64,000 bases of DNA, from the NCBI RefSeq assembly GCF_900116015.1, contig NZ_FOYH01000013.1, positions 1 to 64,000 on the forward strand. Direction: 5' to 3'. This document shows positions 11,492-21,219 of this stretch, piece after piece; within the stretch, counting starts at the first letter, position 1; every line of letters begins with the position of its first letter. This stretch comes from Enterobacter sp. kpr-6 (GTDB lineage Bacteria > Pseudomonadota > Gammaproteobacteria > Enterobacterales > Enterobacteriaceae). The notes beneath the pieces were generated by a model. It was not told the origin of the DNA. It saw only the letters and a program-made list of their open reading frames with translations, and made no database searches. A program made the translations under genes and the position numbers.

Positions 11492-12618
11492 ACGCAGGCA
11501 TCGTGATTATCGGCTCGGGCTTCGCCGCCCGCCAGCTGGTGAAAAACATCCGTAAACAGGATGCGAACGTGCCGGTGACGCTGATCGCCGCCGACAGCAT
11601 GGACGAGTACAACAAGCCTGATTTAAGCCATGTGATTAGCCTTAACCAGCGGGCGGGCGATCTCACCCGCCAGTCAGCGGGAGAATTTGCCGAGCAGTTT
11701 AACCTCAGCCTGCACCCGCACACCCGCGTCACCGATATCGATGCGGGCGCACAGGTGGTGAAAAACGCTGATAAAACCTGGCACTACGACAAGCTGGTGC
11801 TGGCCACAGGCGCGGCGGCGTTTGTGCCGCCGGTGCCGGGCCATGAGCTGATGCTGACGCTAAATAGCCAGCAGGCGTACCAGGCCTGTGAAGGGGAATT
11901 ACGCGATGCGCAGCGGGTACTGATTGTGGGGGCGGGACTGATTGGCACCGAACTGGCGATGGATTTTTGTCGCGCGGGCAAAGCGGTAACGCTCATCGAC
12001 ACTGCCGCCAGCCTGCTCCCCTCGCTGATGCCACCGGAAGTGAGCAGTCGCTTACAACATCGCATCACTGAGATGGGCGTGCATCTGCTGTTGAACTCGC
12101 AGTTGCTGTCGCTTGAGAAAACCAGCACAGGCATCCGGGCGACGGTTAACGGCAATCGCCATGTGGAGGTAGATGTGGTGATTGCCGCCACCGGCCTGCG
12201 CCCGGAAACCGCGCTGGCACGGCAGGCGGGCGTGACAATCCATCGCGGCGTGGCGGTAAATCGCTATCTGCAAACCAGTGACGCGAATATTTACGCGCTG
12301 GGCGATTGTGCGGAGATCGACGGCCAGCTACTGCCGTTTTTGCAGCCGATTCAGTTAAGCGCGATGACCCTGGCGAAGAACCTGACCGGCAGCAACGCCC
12401 CCCTGACCCTGCCGCCGATGCTGGTGAAAGTCAAAACGCCCGCCCTGCCGCTGCATCTGGCCGGTGAAACAGCGCGGGGCGATTTGCACTGGCAGATTGA
12501 AACCCGCCCGGACGGGATGCTGGCGAAGGGGTTTGACGGTGAGCAGTTGCGCGCGTTTGTGGTGAGTGAGGATCGGATGAAAGAGGCGTTTGGGTTGTTG
12601 AAGCAGTTGTCAGTGTAG
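11488..12618 (+). CDS. norW: NADH:flavorubredoxin reductase
   Basis: This 376-residue FAD enzyme moves electrons from NADH to the rubredoxin domain of NorV. It has an N-terminal FAD Rossmann motif [10 protein letters not shown], a second dinucleotide motif [12 protein letters not shown], and the FAD-closing motif [10 protein letters not shown]. It is translationally coupled to norV. The stop codon is followed after five bases by a copy of the intergenic repeat (12624-12718). In E. coli hypF would follow; here ascG does. Confidence 0.96.
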   Translation: MNAGIVIIGSGFAARQLVKNIRKQDANVPVTLIAADSMDEYNKPDLSHVISLNQRAGDLTRQSAGEFAEQFNLSLHPHTRVTDIDAGAQVVKNADKTWHYDKLVLATGAAAFVPPVPGHELMLTLNSQQAYQACEGELRDAQRVLIVGAGLIGTELAMDFCRAGKAVTLIDTAASLLPSLMPPEVSSRLQHRITEMGVHLLLNSQLLSLEKTSTGIRATVNGNRHVEVDVVIAATGLRPETALARQAGVTIHRGVAVNRYLQTSDANIYALGDCAEIDGQLLPFLQPIQLSAMTLAKNLTGSNAPLTLPPMLVKVKTPALPLHLAGETARGDLHWQIETRPDGMLAKGFDGEQLRAFVVSEDRMKEAFGLLKQLSV

Positions 12619-12623
12619 TTTCA

Positions 12624-12718
12624 CCCTCACCCCGGCCCTCTCCCTGAGGGAGAGGGGGAAAGGCGGGATTGTGCTCGATCTGTCCCCTCTCCCTAAGGGA
12701 GAGGGTTAGGGTGAGGGG
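12624..12718. repeat. Intergenic dyad repeat, copy 1 (norW-ascG)
   Basis: This 95-bp element begins CCCTCACCCCGGCCCTCT and ends AGAGGGTTAGGGTGAGGG, so its outer ends are imperfect inverted repeats. Each end is itself part of a palindrome (CCCTCTCCCTGAGGGAGAGGG and CCCTCTCCCTAAGGGAGAGG, given here in pieces of the element). The core holds GTGCTCGATCTGTC. The CCGG end is five bases after the norW stop. The other end runs into the 3' end of ascG and encodes its last residues and stop. Family name not assigned; it resembles REP/BIME-type elements. Confidence 0.9.
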
Positions 12719-13712
12719 TCATCGACTCCCGCTGCATTAACTCCCCTGCGAAAATCTGCTGATATTTAAACTCCCCACCATCCAGCATAAAGATTAATCG
12801 GTTGATGGTTTCTTTAATCATCTCCGTGACCGGAATACGCACGCTGGACAGCGCCGGGACAATATAGGGCGCGAGCGCGATATCATCAAAACCAATTACC
12901 GAAACATCCTCCGGCACCTTTATTTCGCAGGCATGCAACTGTTTTATCGCGCCTATCGCCATATCGTCATTGCTGGCGACCAGCGCAGTGAAATCCACAC
13001 CGCGGGATAATAACGTCGACACCCCGGCGGCACCGCTGGCGGGGGTCCATTTCCCTTCGGCAATCAATTCATTACGCACGTTCACGCCGTGCTGCGACAG
13101 CGCATCTTTATAGCCTGATAAACGCTCGATGCCGGTCGGGGAATCCAGTGAACCGGTAATAAACGCAATATCCCGATGCCCCTGCGCTAATAACGTCGAC
13201 ACAGCCATAAAACTTGAGGCTTTCTGATCGGAATAAATACAGTGGCTGCTATTTTTACGCAGGCGGCGATTGAGCACCATAATAGGCTGAGAATGGCTGT
13301 CGATAATCTCATCCATTTCATCGACGCTGAGAAAACGCGGATAAATAATAATCGCGTCGCAGCGTAAATCGAGTAAATACTGAATCGCCTGGCGCTCTTC
13401 CTCCGCGCTGTGTTTCCCGTCGGCAAGAATAAGCTGCCGCCCGCTGTCTTCAGTCATTCTGGCGGCGTGAAATAACAGCTCGCTGAAATAAACTCCGTGA
13501 TAGAGGGTGTTGGTCACCACGAGACCGAGCGTCTGCGTTTTTTTGGTCGCCAGATTACGCGCCAGCAAATTGGGCCGATAGCCGCTCTCTTCGATGGCCT
13601 GAAACACCCGGTCTTTGGTTTCCTGGCTGACGTAGCCGTTGCCCGTCAGCACCCGGGAAACCGTCGCCTTAGACACTCCCGCCCGCTTTGCGACCTCAAG
13701 CATCGTGGTCAT
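12693..13712 (-). CDS. ascG: LacI-family repressor of the asc operon
   Basis: This 339-residue repressor has an N-terminal LacI helix-turn-helix (MTTMLEVAKRAGVSKATVSR), a hinge, and a periplasmic-binding-protein-like effector domain containing FITGSLDSPTGIERLSGY and VIGFDDIALAPY. It represses the divergent ascFB operon until an aryl-beta-glucoside is present. The last residues TPHPNPLP and the stop codon are encoded inside the 12624-12718 repeat. The natural C-terminus was therefore replaced, or extended, by repeat DNA. The conserved domain is intact, so function is expected. Confidence 0.93.
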   Translation of the reverse strand: MTTMLEVAKRAGVSKATVSRVLTGNGYVSQETKDRVFQAIEESGYRPNLLARNLATKKTQTLGLVVTNTLYHGVYFSELLFHAARMTEDSGRQLILADGKHSAEEERQAIQYLLDLRCDAIIIYPRFLSVDEMDEIIDSHSQPIMVLNRRLRKNSSHCIYSDQKASSFMAVSTLLAQGHRDIAFITGSLDSPTGIERLSGYKDALSQHGVNVRNELIAEGKWTPASGAAGVSTLLSRGVDFTALVASNDDMAIGAIKQLHACEIKVPEDVSVIGFDDIALAPYIVPALSSVRIPVTEMIKETINRLIFMLDGGEFKYQQIFAGELMQRESMTPHPNPLP

Positions 13713-13872
13713 TATGATCGTCCCTTTAATTTCGATAAGCCGAAGTGTACGCAGATTGCCGATTGCCCTGCAACATTTTGCCTGGACAACAAATCTTCAA
13801 GTTTTTGGTGATGAACCTCACGAAACCAAATCACGTTTATTGAATCATTTTTTAGATCTCATCATGCTTTTG

Positions 13873-13887
13873 TGGAACCGGTTTCCT
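13873..13887. promoter_or_regulatory. Candidate AscG operator
   Basis: TGGAACCGGTTTCCT is a near-palindrome with centre AACCGGTT. It resembles the GAAACCGGTTTC-like operators used by AscG and related LacI-family proteins. It lies between the divergent ascG and ascF genes, about 65 bases upstream of the ascF start. The match is by eye. Confidence 0.6.
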
Positions 13888-13951
13888 ATGTAATGTTTCA
13901 TCGCTTGCGCGGTGCAACGGTATCTTCTTGATAAAACAGGATAACAATCCG

Positions 13952-15406
13952 ATGGCAAAGAATTACGCAGCGCTGGCCCACTCTGTGGTTGACGCTCTGG
14001 GCGGGGTGGACAATATCGCCGCCGTCACGCACTGCATGACACGTTTGCGCTTTGTAGTGAAGGATGAAACCCGTATCGACGCGTCAGCGCTGAAAAGCAT
14101 CAGCGGCGTAATGGGCGTGGTGCGCAACGATAACCAGTGCCAGGTGATCATCGGCAACACCGTATCGCAGGCGTTCAGGGAAGTGGTGAGTCTGCTGCCG
14201 GAAGGTATGCAGCCGGTTGAGGTGCAGAGCACGCAAAAACTGACGCTGAAACGCATTGGCGCAGGCATTCTGGATGCGCTGATCGGCACCATGTCGCCGC
14301 TGATCCCGGCGATCATCGGCGGCTCCATGGTCAAGCTGCTGGCGATGATCCTCGAGATGACCGGTGTGCTGGAGAAAGGCGCGCCCACGCTGACCATCCT
14401 GACCGTGATCGGTGACGGCGCATTCTTCTTCCTGCCACTGATGGTGGCGGCCTCGGCAGCGGTGAAATTCAAAACCAATATGTCGCTGGCGATTGCCATT
14501 GCGGGCGTGCTGGTGCACCCAAGTTTTATCGAGCTGATGGCGAAAGCTGCCCAGGGTGAGCACGTGGAATTTGCCTTTATCCCGGTGACGGCGGTGAAAT
14601 ACACCTACACGGTGATCCCGGCGCTGGTGATGACCTGGTGCCTGTCCTACATCGAGCGCTGGGTCGATAAAATCACCCCGGCGGTAACGAAAAACTTCCT
14701 CAAACCGATGCTGATCGTGCTGATTGCCGCCCCGATCGCCATTGTGCTGATAGGCCCTGTCGGGATCTGGATCGGCAGCGCGATCTCAGCGCTGGTGTAC
14801 ACCATTCACGATTATCTCGGCTGGCTGTCGGTCGCCATTATGGGTGCGCTGTGGCCGCTGCTGGTGATGACCGGGATGCACCGCGTATTTACCCCGACTA
14901 TCATTCAGACTATCGCCGAAACCGGCAAAGAAGGCATGGTAATGCCGTCGGAAATCGGCGCAAACCTGTCCCTCGGCGGCTCGTCGCTGGCGGTGGCGTG
15001 GAAAACCAAAAACCCGGAACTGCGCCAGACGGCGCTGGCGGCGGCGGCCTCTGCCATTCTCGCCGGGATCTCTGAACCAGCGCTGTACGGCGTGGCGGTG
15101 CGGCTTAAACGCCCGCTGATCGCAAGCCTTATCAGCGGCTTTATCTGCGGCGCGGTGGCGGGGATTGCGGGGCTGGCCAGTCATTCCATGGCGGCACCAG
15201 GGCTGTTTACCAGCGTCCAGTTCTTCGATCCGGCGAACCCGATGACCATTGTTTGGGTGTTCGGCGTGATGGCGCTGGCGGTGGTACTGTCGTTCGTACT
15301 CACCCTGCTGCTGGGCTTTGAAGATATTCCGGTTGAAGAAGACGCGGCGAAGGCGCGCGCGTTGCAGGCGGCACAGCCGACCCCGGCAACAGAAGCCCGG
15401 GCCTGA
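13952..15406 (+). CDS. ascF: PTS beta-glucoside transporter EIIBC AscF
   Basis: This 484-residue membrane protein imports and phosphorylates arbutin, salicin and cellobiose-like beta-glucosides. The EIIB domain comes first, with its phosphocysteine in THCMTRLRFV. The multi-span EIIC follows from about residue 100 (LIGTMSPLIPAIIGGSMVK; ISEPALYGVAVRLKRP). No EIIA domain is present, so phosphate must come from Crr or another EIIA. The start MAKNYAALAHSV matches E. coli; the longer ORF adds eight residues. ascB follows after 17 bases. Confidence 0.96.
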   Translation: MAKNYAALAHSVVDALGGVDNIAAVTHCMTRLRFVVKDETRIDASALKSISGVMGVVRNDNQCQVIIGNTVSQAFREVVSLLPEGMQPVEVQSTQKLTLKRIGAGILDALIGTMSPLIPAIIGGSMVKLLAMILEMTGVLEKGAPTLTILTVIGDGAFFFLPLMVAASAAVKFKTNMSLAIAIAGVLVHPSFIELMAKAAQGEHVEFAFIPVTAVKYTYTVIPALVMTWCLSYIERWVDKITPAVTKNFLKPMLIVLIAAPIAIVLIGPVGIWIGSAISALVYTIHDYLGWLSVAIMGALWPLLVMTGMHRVFTPTIIQTIAETGKEGMVMPSEIGANLSLGGSSLAVAWKTKNPELRQTALAAAASAILAGISEPALYGVAVRLKRPLIASLISGFICGAVAGIAGLASHSMAAPGLFTSVQFFDPANPMTIVWVFGVMALAVVLSFVLTLLLGFEDIPVEEDAAKARALQAAQPTPATEARA

Positions 15407-15423
15407 TAAAAAAGAGGTAGTGA

Positions 15424-16845
<1,422 letters not shown>

Positions 16846-16859
16846 TGGTGGCGTAATAC

Positions 16860-16953
16860 CCCTCACCCCGGCCCTCTCCCCAAAGGAGAGGGAGAAAATC
16901 AAGTCCGTGCTCGGTCTGTCCCCTCCCCTGCGGGAGAGGGTTAGGGTGAGGGG
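16860..16953. repeat. Intergenic dyad repeat, copy 2 (ascB-ygbA)
   Basis: This 94-bp copy has the CCCTCACCCCGGCCCTCT end 14 bases after the ascB stop and the GTTAGGGTGAGGG end ten bases from the ygbA stop. The core reads GTGCTCGGTCTGTC, one base different from copy 1. It lies between convergent genes. Confidence 0.9.
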
Positions 16954-16962
16954 AAACCCGCC

Positions 16963-17307
16963 CTACTTCTTCGCCCGGTACTTCTCCGGTAACGCCGGCA
17001 CCGGGCGCTTATCATCAATTAAATGCCGCACCGTCAAAATCGGGTGACGCCACAGCATTCGCGGCCCCGCCCAGCGCATAATCGTTTTCATCTCTTCGCG
17101 TTTTGCCGGTTGATAACAGTGCACCGGGCACTGCTTGCAGGCGGGCTTTTCCTCACCAAACACGCACTTCTCCAGCCGCTTTTCCGCATACGCGTACAGC
17201 GCATCGTAGTGCCCTGCCTGCGTTGAAGCTGCCGGGGATTTTGCCTGATACAGCGCAATCATTTTCCGAATGGTGAGTTTTTCACGCGCGATGCGTTTGC
17301 CGCTCAT
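16963..17307 (-). CDS. ygbA: YgbA, NO-inducible family protein
   Basis: This 114-residue cytoplasmic protein of the YgbA_NO (nitrous oxide-stimulated promoter) family carries four closely spaced cysteines in CVFGEEKPACKQCPVHC. That pattern suggests a metal or Fe-S site. The start MSGKRIAREK follows AAGGAG and matches E. coli YgbA. The E. coli gene is repressed by NsrR and induced by NO; an NsrR-like motif lies just upstream (17329-17351). The biochemical function is not established. In E. coli fhlA and the hyp genes adjoin it; here ascB does. Confidence 0.9.
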   Translation of the reverse strand: MSGKRIAREKLTIRKMIALYQAKSPAASTQAGHYDALYAYAEKRLEKCVFGEEKPACKQCPVHCYQPAKREEMKTIMRWAGPRMLWRHPILTVRHLIDDKRPVPALPEKYRAKK

Positions 17308-17328
17308 GACGAAATCACTCCTTAAAGA

Positions 17329-17351
17329 AAGATGCATTCATTCTACGCCTT
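17329..17351 (-). promoter_or_regulatory. Candidate NsrR site upstream of ygbA
   Basis: On the plus strand AAGATGCATTC, one spacer base and TTCTACGCCTT are arranged like the 11-1-11 NsrR consensus. The first half is nearly perfect and the second matches at 6 of 11 positions. The ygbA start codon is about 20 bases away. Regulation of ygbA by NsrR is known in E. coli. Confidence 0.6.
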
Positions 17352-17412
17352 TATATATTCCGGCAAAAGACGCCCTTTTTAGCGTGCAGATAGAATATTT
17401 TTCGCTCAGTGC

Positions 17413-17450
17413 CATAGCGTGTGCTATATAACTTAGCAAAGGCTATATCT
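17413..17450 (+). promoter_or_regulatory. Tandem MntR-type boxes upstream of sitA
   Basis: Positions 17429-17450 match the mntH-type MntR box (AAACATAGC-AAA-GGCTATGTTT) at most positions, with AGCAAAGGCTAT intact. Immediately upstream, 17413-17428 is a second dyad, CATAGC-GTGT-GCTATA, with a perfect ATAGC/GCTAT core. Both lie 36-73 bases before the sitA start. MntR control of sitABCD is established in Salmonella; the tandem arrangement is read from this sequence. Confidence 0.72.
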
Positions 17451-17485
17451 GATGATTAATTAACCATAATGTAAAGAGGGACACT

Positions 17486-18403
17486 ATGCCGCATTTGCCA
17501 CGCCTGACCGTCGCGCTTTTTGCCGTTGCGTCTTCATTCATATTTATGCATTCCGCACAGGCGAAAGAGAAATTCAACGTCATCACCACCTTTACCGTGA
17601 TCGCGGATATGGCGCAGAACGTGGCGGGCGATGCGGCGGAAGTGCACTCCATCACCAAACCGGGGGCGGAGATCCATGAATATCAGCCGACGCCGGGGGA
17701 TATCAAACGCGCGCAGGGTGCACAGCTTATCCTCACTAACGGGCTCAACCTGGAGCTGTGGTTCGCTCGCTTTTATCAGAATCTGAAAGGCGTGCCGGAA
17801 GTGGTGGTCTCCAGCGGCGTAAAACCGATGGGGATCAGTGAAGGCCCCTATAACGGCAAACCGAATCCCCACGCGTGGATGTCGGCGGAAAACGCGCAGA
17901 TCTACGTCGATAACATTCGCGATGCGCTGGTGAAATACGATCCCGACAACGCGGCGATCTATCGCCAGAACGCGCAGGCCTATAAAGAGAAGATCCAGCA
18001 GACGCTTGCGCCGGTGCGCACAAAACTCGACGCGCTGCCGGAAGACAAGCGCTGGCTGGTGACCAGCGAAGGCGCATTCTCCTATCTGGCGCGGGATTAC
18101 GGACTGAAAGAACTCTATCTGTGGCCGATCAACGCCGATCAGCAGGGCACGCCGCAGCAGGTAAGAAAAGTGATCGACGCGATCAAGAAAAATCACATCC
18201 CAACGATCTTCAGCGAAAGCACCGTGGCCGATAAACCGACGAAGCAGGTGGCGCGCGAAACGGGAGCGCACTACGGCGGCGTGCTGTATGTCGATTCACT
18301 GAGCGCCGCGAACGGCCCGGTGCCGACCTTTATCGATTTACTGCGCGTGACCAGTGAAACCATCGTCACCGGCATTCAGGCCGGTGTGGAGGCGCAAAAA
18401 TGA
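17486..18403 (+). CDS. sitA: Mn/Fe ABC transporter, periplasmic binding protein SitA
   Basis: This 305-residue cluster-9 metal-binding protein has a signal peptide ending [10 protein letters not shown]. Metal ligands of the family are visible: His in GAEIHEYQ, His in NPHAWMS, Glu in TSEGAFSYL and Asp in LYVDSLS. It delivers Mn2+ (and Fe2+) to SitCD. It is the first gene of sitABCD, each overlapping the next by four bases (ATGA). MntR-like boxes precede it. Confidence 0.95.
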   Translation: MPHLPRLTVALFAVASSFIFMHSAQAKEKFNVITTFTVIADMAQNVAGDAAEVHSITKPGAEIHEYQPTPGDIKRAQGAQLILTNGLNLELWFARFYQNLKGVPEVVVSSGVKPMGISEGPYNGKPNPHAWMSAENAQIYVDNIRDALVKYDPDNAAIYRQNAQAYKEKIQQTLAPVRTKLDALPEDKRWLVTSEGAFSYLARDYGLKELYLWPINADQQGTPQQVRKVIDAIKKNHIPTIFSESTVADKPTKQVARETGAHYGGVLYVDSLSAANGPVPTFIDLLRVTSETIVTGIQAGVEAQK

Positions 18404-19239
18404 CGGCCATTAACGCAGAGAACCTGCCGGGGCTGATGATCCAGGACGTCACGGTCACCTACCGCAACGGCCACACGGCATTGCGCGATACCACCTTTTC
18501 CGTGCCGCGCGGTTCCATTGCCGCACTGGTGGGCATCAACGGGTCGGGTAAATCCACCCTGTTTAAAGCGCTGATGGGCTTTGTCCGCCTGGCGCACGGC
18601 GAAATCACCATTCTCCAGCAACCGGTCAAACAGGCGCTGCGTCAGAATCTGGTCTCTTACGTGCCGCAGTCCGAAGAGGTGGACTGGTCGTTTCCGGTGC
18701 TGGTGGAAGACGTGGTAATGATGGGCCGTTACGGTCATATGGGCATGTTACGCCGCCCGAAGGAGGCGGATCATAACGCGGTAAATGCGGCGCTGGCGCG
18801 GGTCGGCATGACGGAGTTCCGCCACCGGCAGATTGGCGAGCTTTCCGGCGGGCAAAAAAAGCGGGTCTTTCTCGCCCGCGCCATCGCCCAGAACGGGCAG
18901 GTTATTCTGCTGGATGAGCCCTTCACCGGCGTTGATGTGCAGACCGAAGCCAGAATCATCGAACTGCTGCGCGAGCTGCGTGACGAGGGGCGCACCATGC
19001 TGGTATCGACGCACAATTTAGGCTCAGTCACTGAGTTTTGTGATTACACGGTGATGGTCAAAGGCACGGTGCTCGCCAGCGGACCAACGGAAACCACCTT
19101 TACCGCCGCCAATCTGGAACAGGCTTTCAGCGGCGTGCTGCGCCACGTGGTGTTAAGCGGCGGTGAAGAGCAGATCATCACCGACGATGAGCGCCCGTTT
19201 GTGGCCCGCAGGCTGCCGACGCAAGGAGAGCAACCGTGA
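18400..19239 (+). CDS. sitB: Mn/Fe ABC transporter ATPase SitB
   Basis: This 279-residue ABC ATPase shows Walker [10 protein letters not shown], signature LSGGQKKR, Walker B VILLDEPF and the H-loop STHN. It powers import by the SitC/SitD channel. The start codon overlaps the sitA stop and its own stop overlaps sitC. Confidence 0.95.
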   Translation: MTAINAENLPGLMIQDVTVTYRNGHTALRDTTFSVPRGSIAALVGINGSGKSTLFKALMGFVRLAHGEITILQQPVKQALRQNLVSYVPQSEEVDWSFPVLVEDVVMMGRYGHMGMLRRPKEADHNAVNAALARVGMTEFRHRQIGELSGGQKKRVFLARAIAQNGQVILLDEPFTGVDVQTEARIIELLRELRDEGRTMLVSTHNLGSVTEFCDYTVMVKGTVLASGPTETTFTAANLEQAFSGVLRHVVLSGGEEQIITDDERPFVARRLPTQGEQP

Positions 19240-20096
19240 ACTGGCTGCTGGAACCCTTTAGCTATGAGTACATGCGCAACGCCATGTGGGTGTCGGCGCT
19301 GGTGGGCGGCGTCTGCGCGTTCCTGTCGTGCTACCTGATGCTGAAAGGCTGGTCGCTGATTGGCGATGCGCTGTCGCACTCCATCGTGCCAGGCGTGGCG
19401 GGCGCGTATATGCTCGGCCTCCCCTTCTCCCTCGGCGCGTTTTTATCCGGTGGGCTGGCGGCGGGGGCCATGCTGTTTCTTAATCAGCGCTCGCGCCTGA
19501 AAGAAGATGCGATTATCGGCCTCATCTTCTCCTCCTTTTTTGGCATCGGGCTGTTTATGGTGTCGCTCAATCCGATGTCGGTAAATATTCAGACCATTAT
19601 CCTCGGCAATATTCTGGCGATTGCGCCGGAAGACATTCTGCAACTGGCGATTATCGGCGTGGTGTCGCTGGTGATTTTGTTCATCAAATGGAAAGACCTG
19701 ATGGTGACCTTTTTTGATGAAAACCATGCGCGATCCATTGGGCTTAATCCGGCGCGGCTGAAAGTGCTGTTTTTCACCCTGCTCTCGGTTTGCACCGTTG
19801 CGGCTCTGCAAACTGTCGGCGCATTTCTGGTGATTTGCCTGGTGGTCACGCCGGGCGCAACCGCGTGGCTTCTGACCGACCGTTTTCCGCGCCTGTTAAT
19901 GATTGCCGTGGCGATTGGCAGTCTCACCAGCTTTGCCGGAGCGTGGGTCAGTTATTACCTCGACGGAGCAACCGGCGGGATTATCGTGGTGGCGCAAACG
20001 CTGTTGTTTTTACTGGCCTTTGTGTTTGCCCCGAAGCACGGTTTGCTGGCCAACCGCCGCCGCGCGAAACAGTCCAGCCAGGAGGTCGCATCATGA
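19236..20096 (+). CDS. sitC: Mn/Fe ABC transporter permease SitC
   Basis: This 286-residue ABC-3 family permease has about eight hydrophobic segments, from [22 protein letters not shown] to the C-terminal [19 protein letters not shown]. The conserved [15 protein letters not shown] segment of metal permeases is present. It probably forms the channel as a heterodimer with SitD. The C-terminal tail is basic (RRRAKQSSQ). Confidence 0.95.
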   Translation: MNWLLEPFSYEYMRNAMWVSALVGGVCAFLSCYLMLKGWSLIGDALSHSIVPGVAGAYMLGLPFSLGAFLSGGLAAGAMLFLNQRSRLKEDAIIGLIFSSFFGIGLFMVSLNPMSVNIQTIILGNILAIAPEDILQLAIIGVVSLVILFIKWKDLMVTFFDENHARSIGLNPARLKVLFFTLLSVCTVAALQTVGAFLVICLVVTPGATAWLLTDRFPRLLMIAVAIGSLTSFAGAWVSYYLDGATGGIIVVAQTLLFLLAFVFAPKHGLLANRRRAKQSSQEVAS

Positions 20097-20923
20097 TGGA
20101 ACCCTTCCAGTTTGATTTTATGGTCAACGCGCTGATGATTTCGGTGATTGTCGCCGTGCCCTGCGCGTTGCTCTCCGTATTTCTGGTGCTGAAAGGCTGG
20201 GCGCTGATGGGCGATGCAATGAGTCACGCGGTCTTTCCCGGCGTGGTCATCGCCTGGATCATCGGTATTCCTGTTGCCATCGGCGCGTTTATCGCCGGGC
20301 TTTTTTGCGCCATCGTCACCGGTTATCTCGACGATAACAGCCGGATCAAACGCGACACGCTGATGGGGATTGTCTTTTCCGGCATGTTTGGCGCGGGGCT
20401 GATTCTTTATATTTCCATTCAGTCGGAGGTGCATCTCGACCATATTCTGTTTGGCGACATGCTCGGCGTGGCGGTAGCCGACATCGTACAAACCAGTCTG
20501 ATTGCCGCCGGAGTCACGCTGGTGATGTTACTGAAGTGGAAAGATTTTTTGCTGCACGCCTTCGATCCGCTGCAGGCGAAAGCGAGCGGCCTCAACACCA
20601 CGCTTTTGCACTACGGCCTGCTGTGCATGATCGCGCTGACGATTGTTGCCACGCTTAAATCGGTGGGCATTATTTTGTCGATTTCCCTGCTTATCGCGCC
20701 GGGCGCTATCGCCGTTCTGCTGACGCGCCGCTTTGCGCAGGCGATGTGGCTGGCGGTCGGGCTGGCGGTGAGTGTTTCATTCGCGGGCGTTTATCTCTCT
20801 TTCTGGCTCGACAGCGCCCCCGCGCCCACGATTGTGGTGCTCTTTACCGCTGTCTTTGTGGTGGCGTTCATTGTGGCCAGTGTGAAAGACAGGCAGGCCC
20901 TGAACCGGCCTTCTGCATCATGA
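20093..20923 (+). CDS. sitD: Mn/Fe ABC transporter permease SitD
   Basis: This 276-residue second permease of the system resembles SitC: LKGWALMGDAMSHAVFPGVV corresponds to the same motif there. The start is the ATG overlapping the sitC stop, with GGAGG seven bases upstream. A much longer open frame reaching back into sitC is a shadow. In Salmonella sitABCD also adjoins ygbA, at the left edge of SPI-1. Here no type III secretion genes follow. Confidence 0.95.
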   Translation: MMEPFQFDFMVNALMISVIVAVPCALLSVFLVLKGWALMGDAMSHAVFPGVVIAWIIGIPVAIGAFIAGLFCAIVTGYLDDNSRIKRDTLMGIVFSGMFGAGLILYISIQSEVHLDHILFGDMLGVAVADIVQTSLIAAGVTLVMLLKWKDFLLHAFDPLQAKASGLNTTLLHYGLLCMIALTIVATLKSVGIILSISLLIAPGAIAVLLTRRFAQAMWLAVGLAVSVSFAGVYLSFWLDSAPAPTIVVLFTAVFVVAFIVASVKDRQALNRPSAS

Positions 20924-21219
20924 CGATTTAGATAACAGCACAATAGTTTCATAATGCAATTTATTGTTTTGCAACGATAAAAAAATAGCTGCCTGATGGT
21001 GACGTAACTTTACAAAACAGGGCCTAAGGCAGCAAAATGCTCCCTGACTTAAACTTAAATTTGTCGCCGCTTTTTTCAGCGGGCAAGTGATGGATATCGT
21101 GTTAACGAACTTAATCACTGGGCGGCTTTTGCTGTTCATGAGATGCTTGTCGTTACAGTAGTTTTACATCATGATTTAAGAAAAGATGATGTAACCAGGG
21201 TTTTGCGTGAGGGTGGTGA
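20924..21219. other. Intergenic region between sitD and the EAL gene
   Basis: Just under 300 bases, AT-rich, with no gene found. GCTGCCT and AGGCAGC (about 20980-21035) could pair over a loop of about 40 bases and may end sitD transcription, but no U run follows. The promoter of the EAL gene should be here; I cannot place it confidently. Confidence 0.4.

Noticed and set aside
12624-12718. The dyad repeats as ERIC elements
   Set aside because: ERIC is about 127 bp with different conserved ends. These have CCCTCACCC-type ends and GGGAGAGGG palindromes, so they were left as an unassigned REP/BIME-like family.
19790-20923. A 377-codon frame starting inside sitC and ending at the sitD stop
   Set aside because: The first 101 codons overlap sitC in another frame and have no family resemblance. 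SitD homology starts at the ATG at 20093, which has GGAGG upstream.
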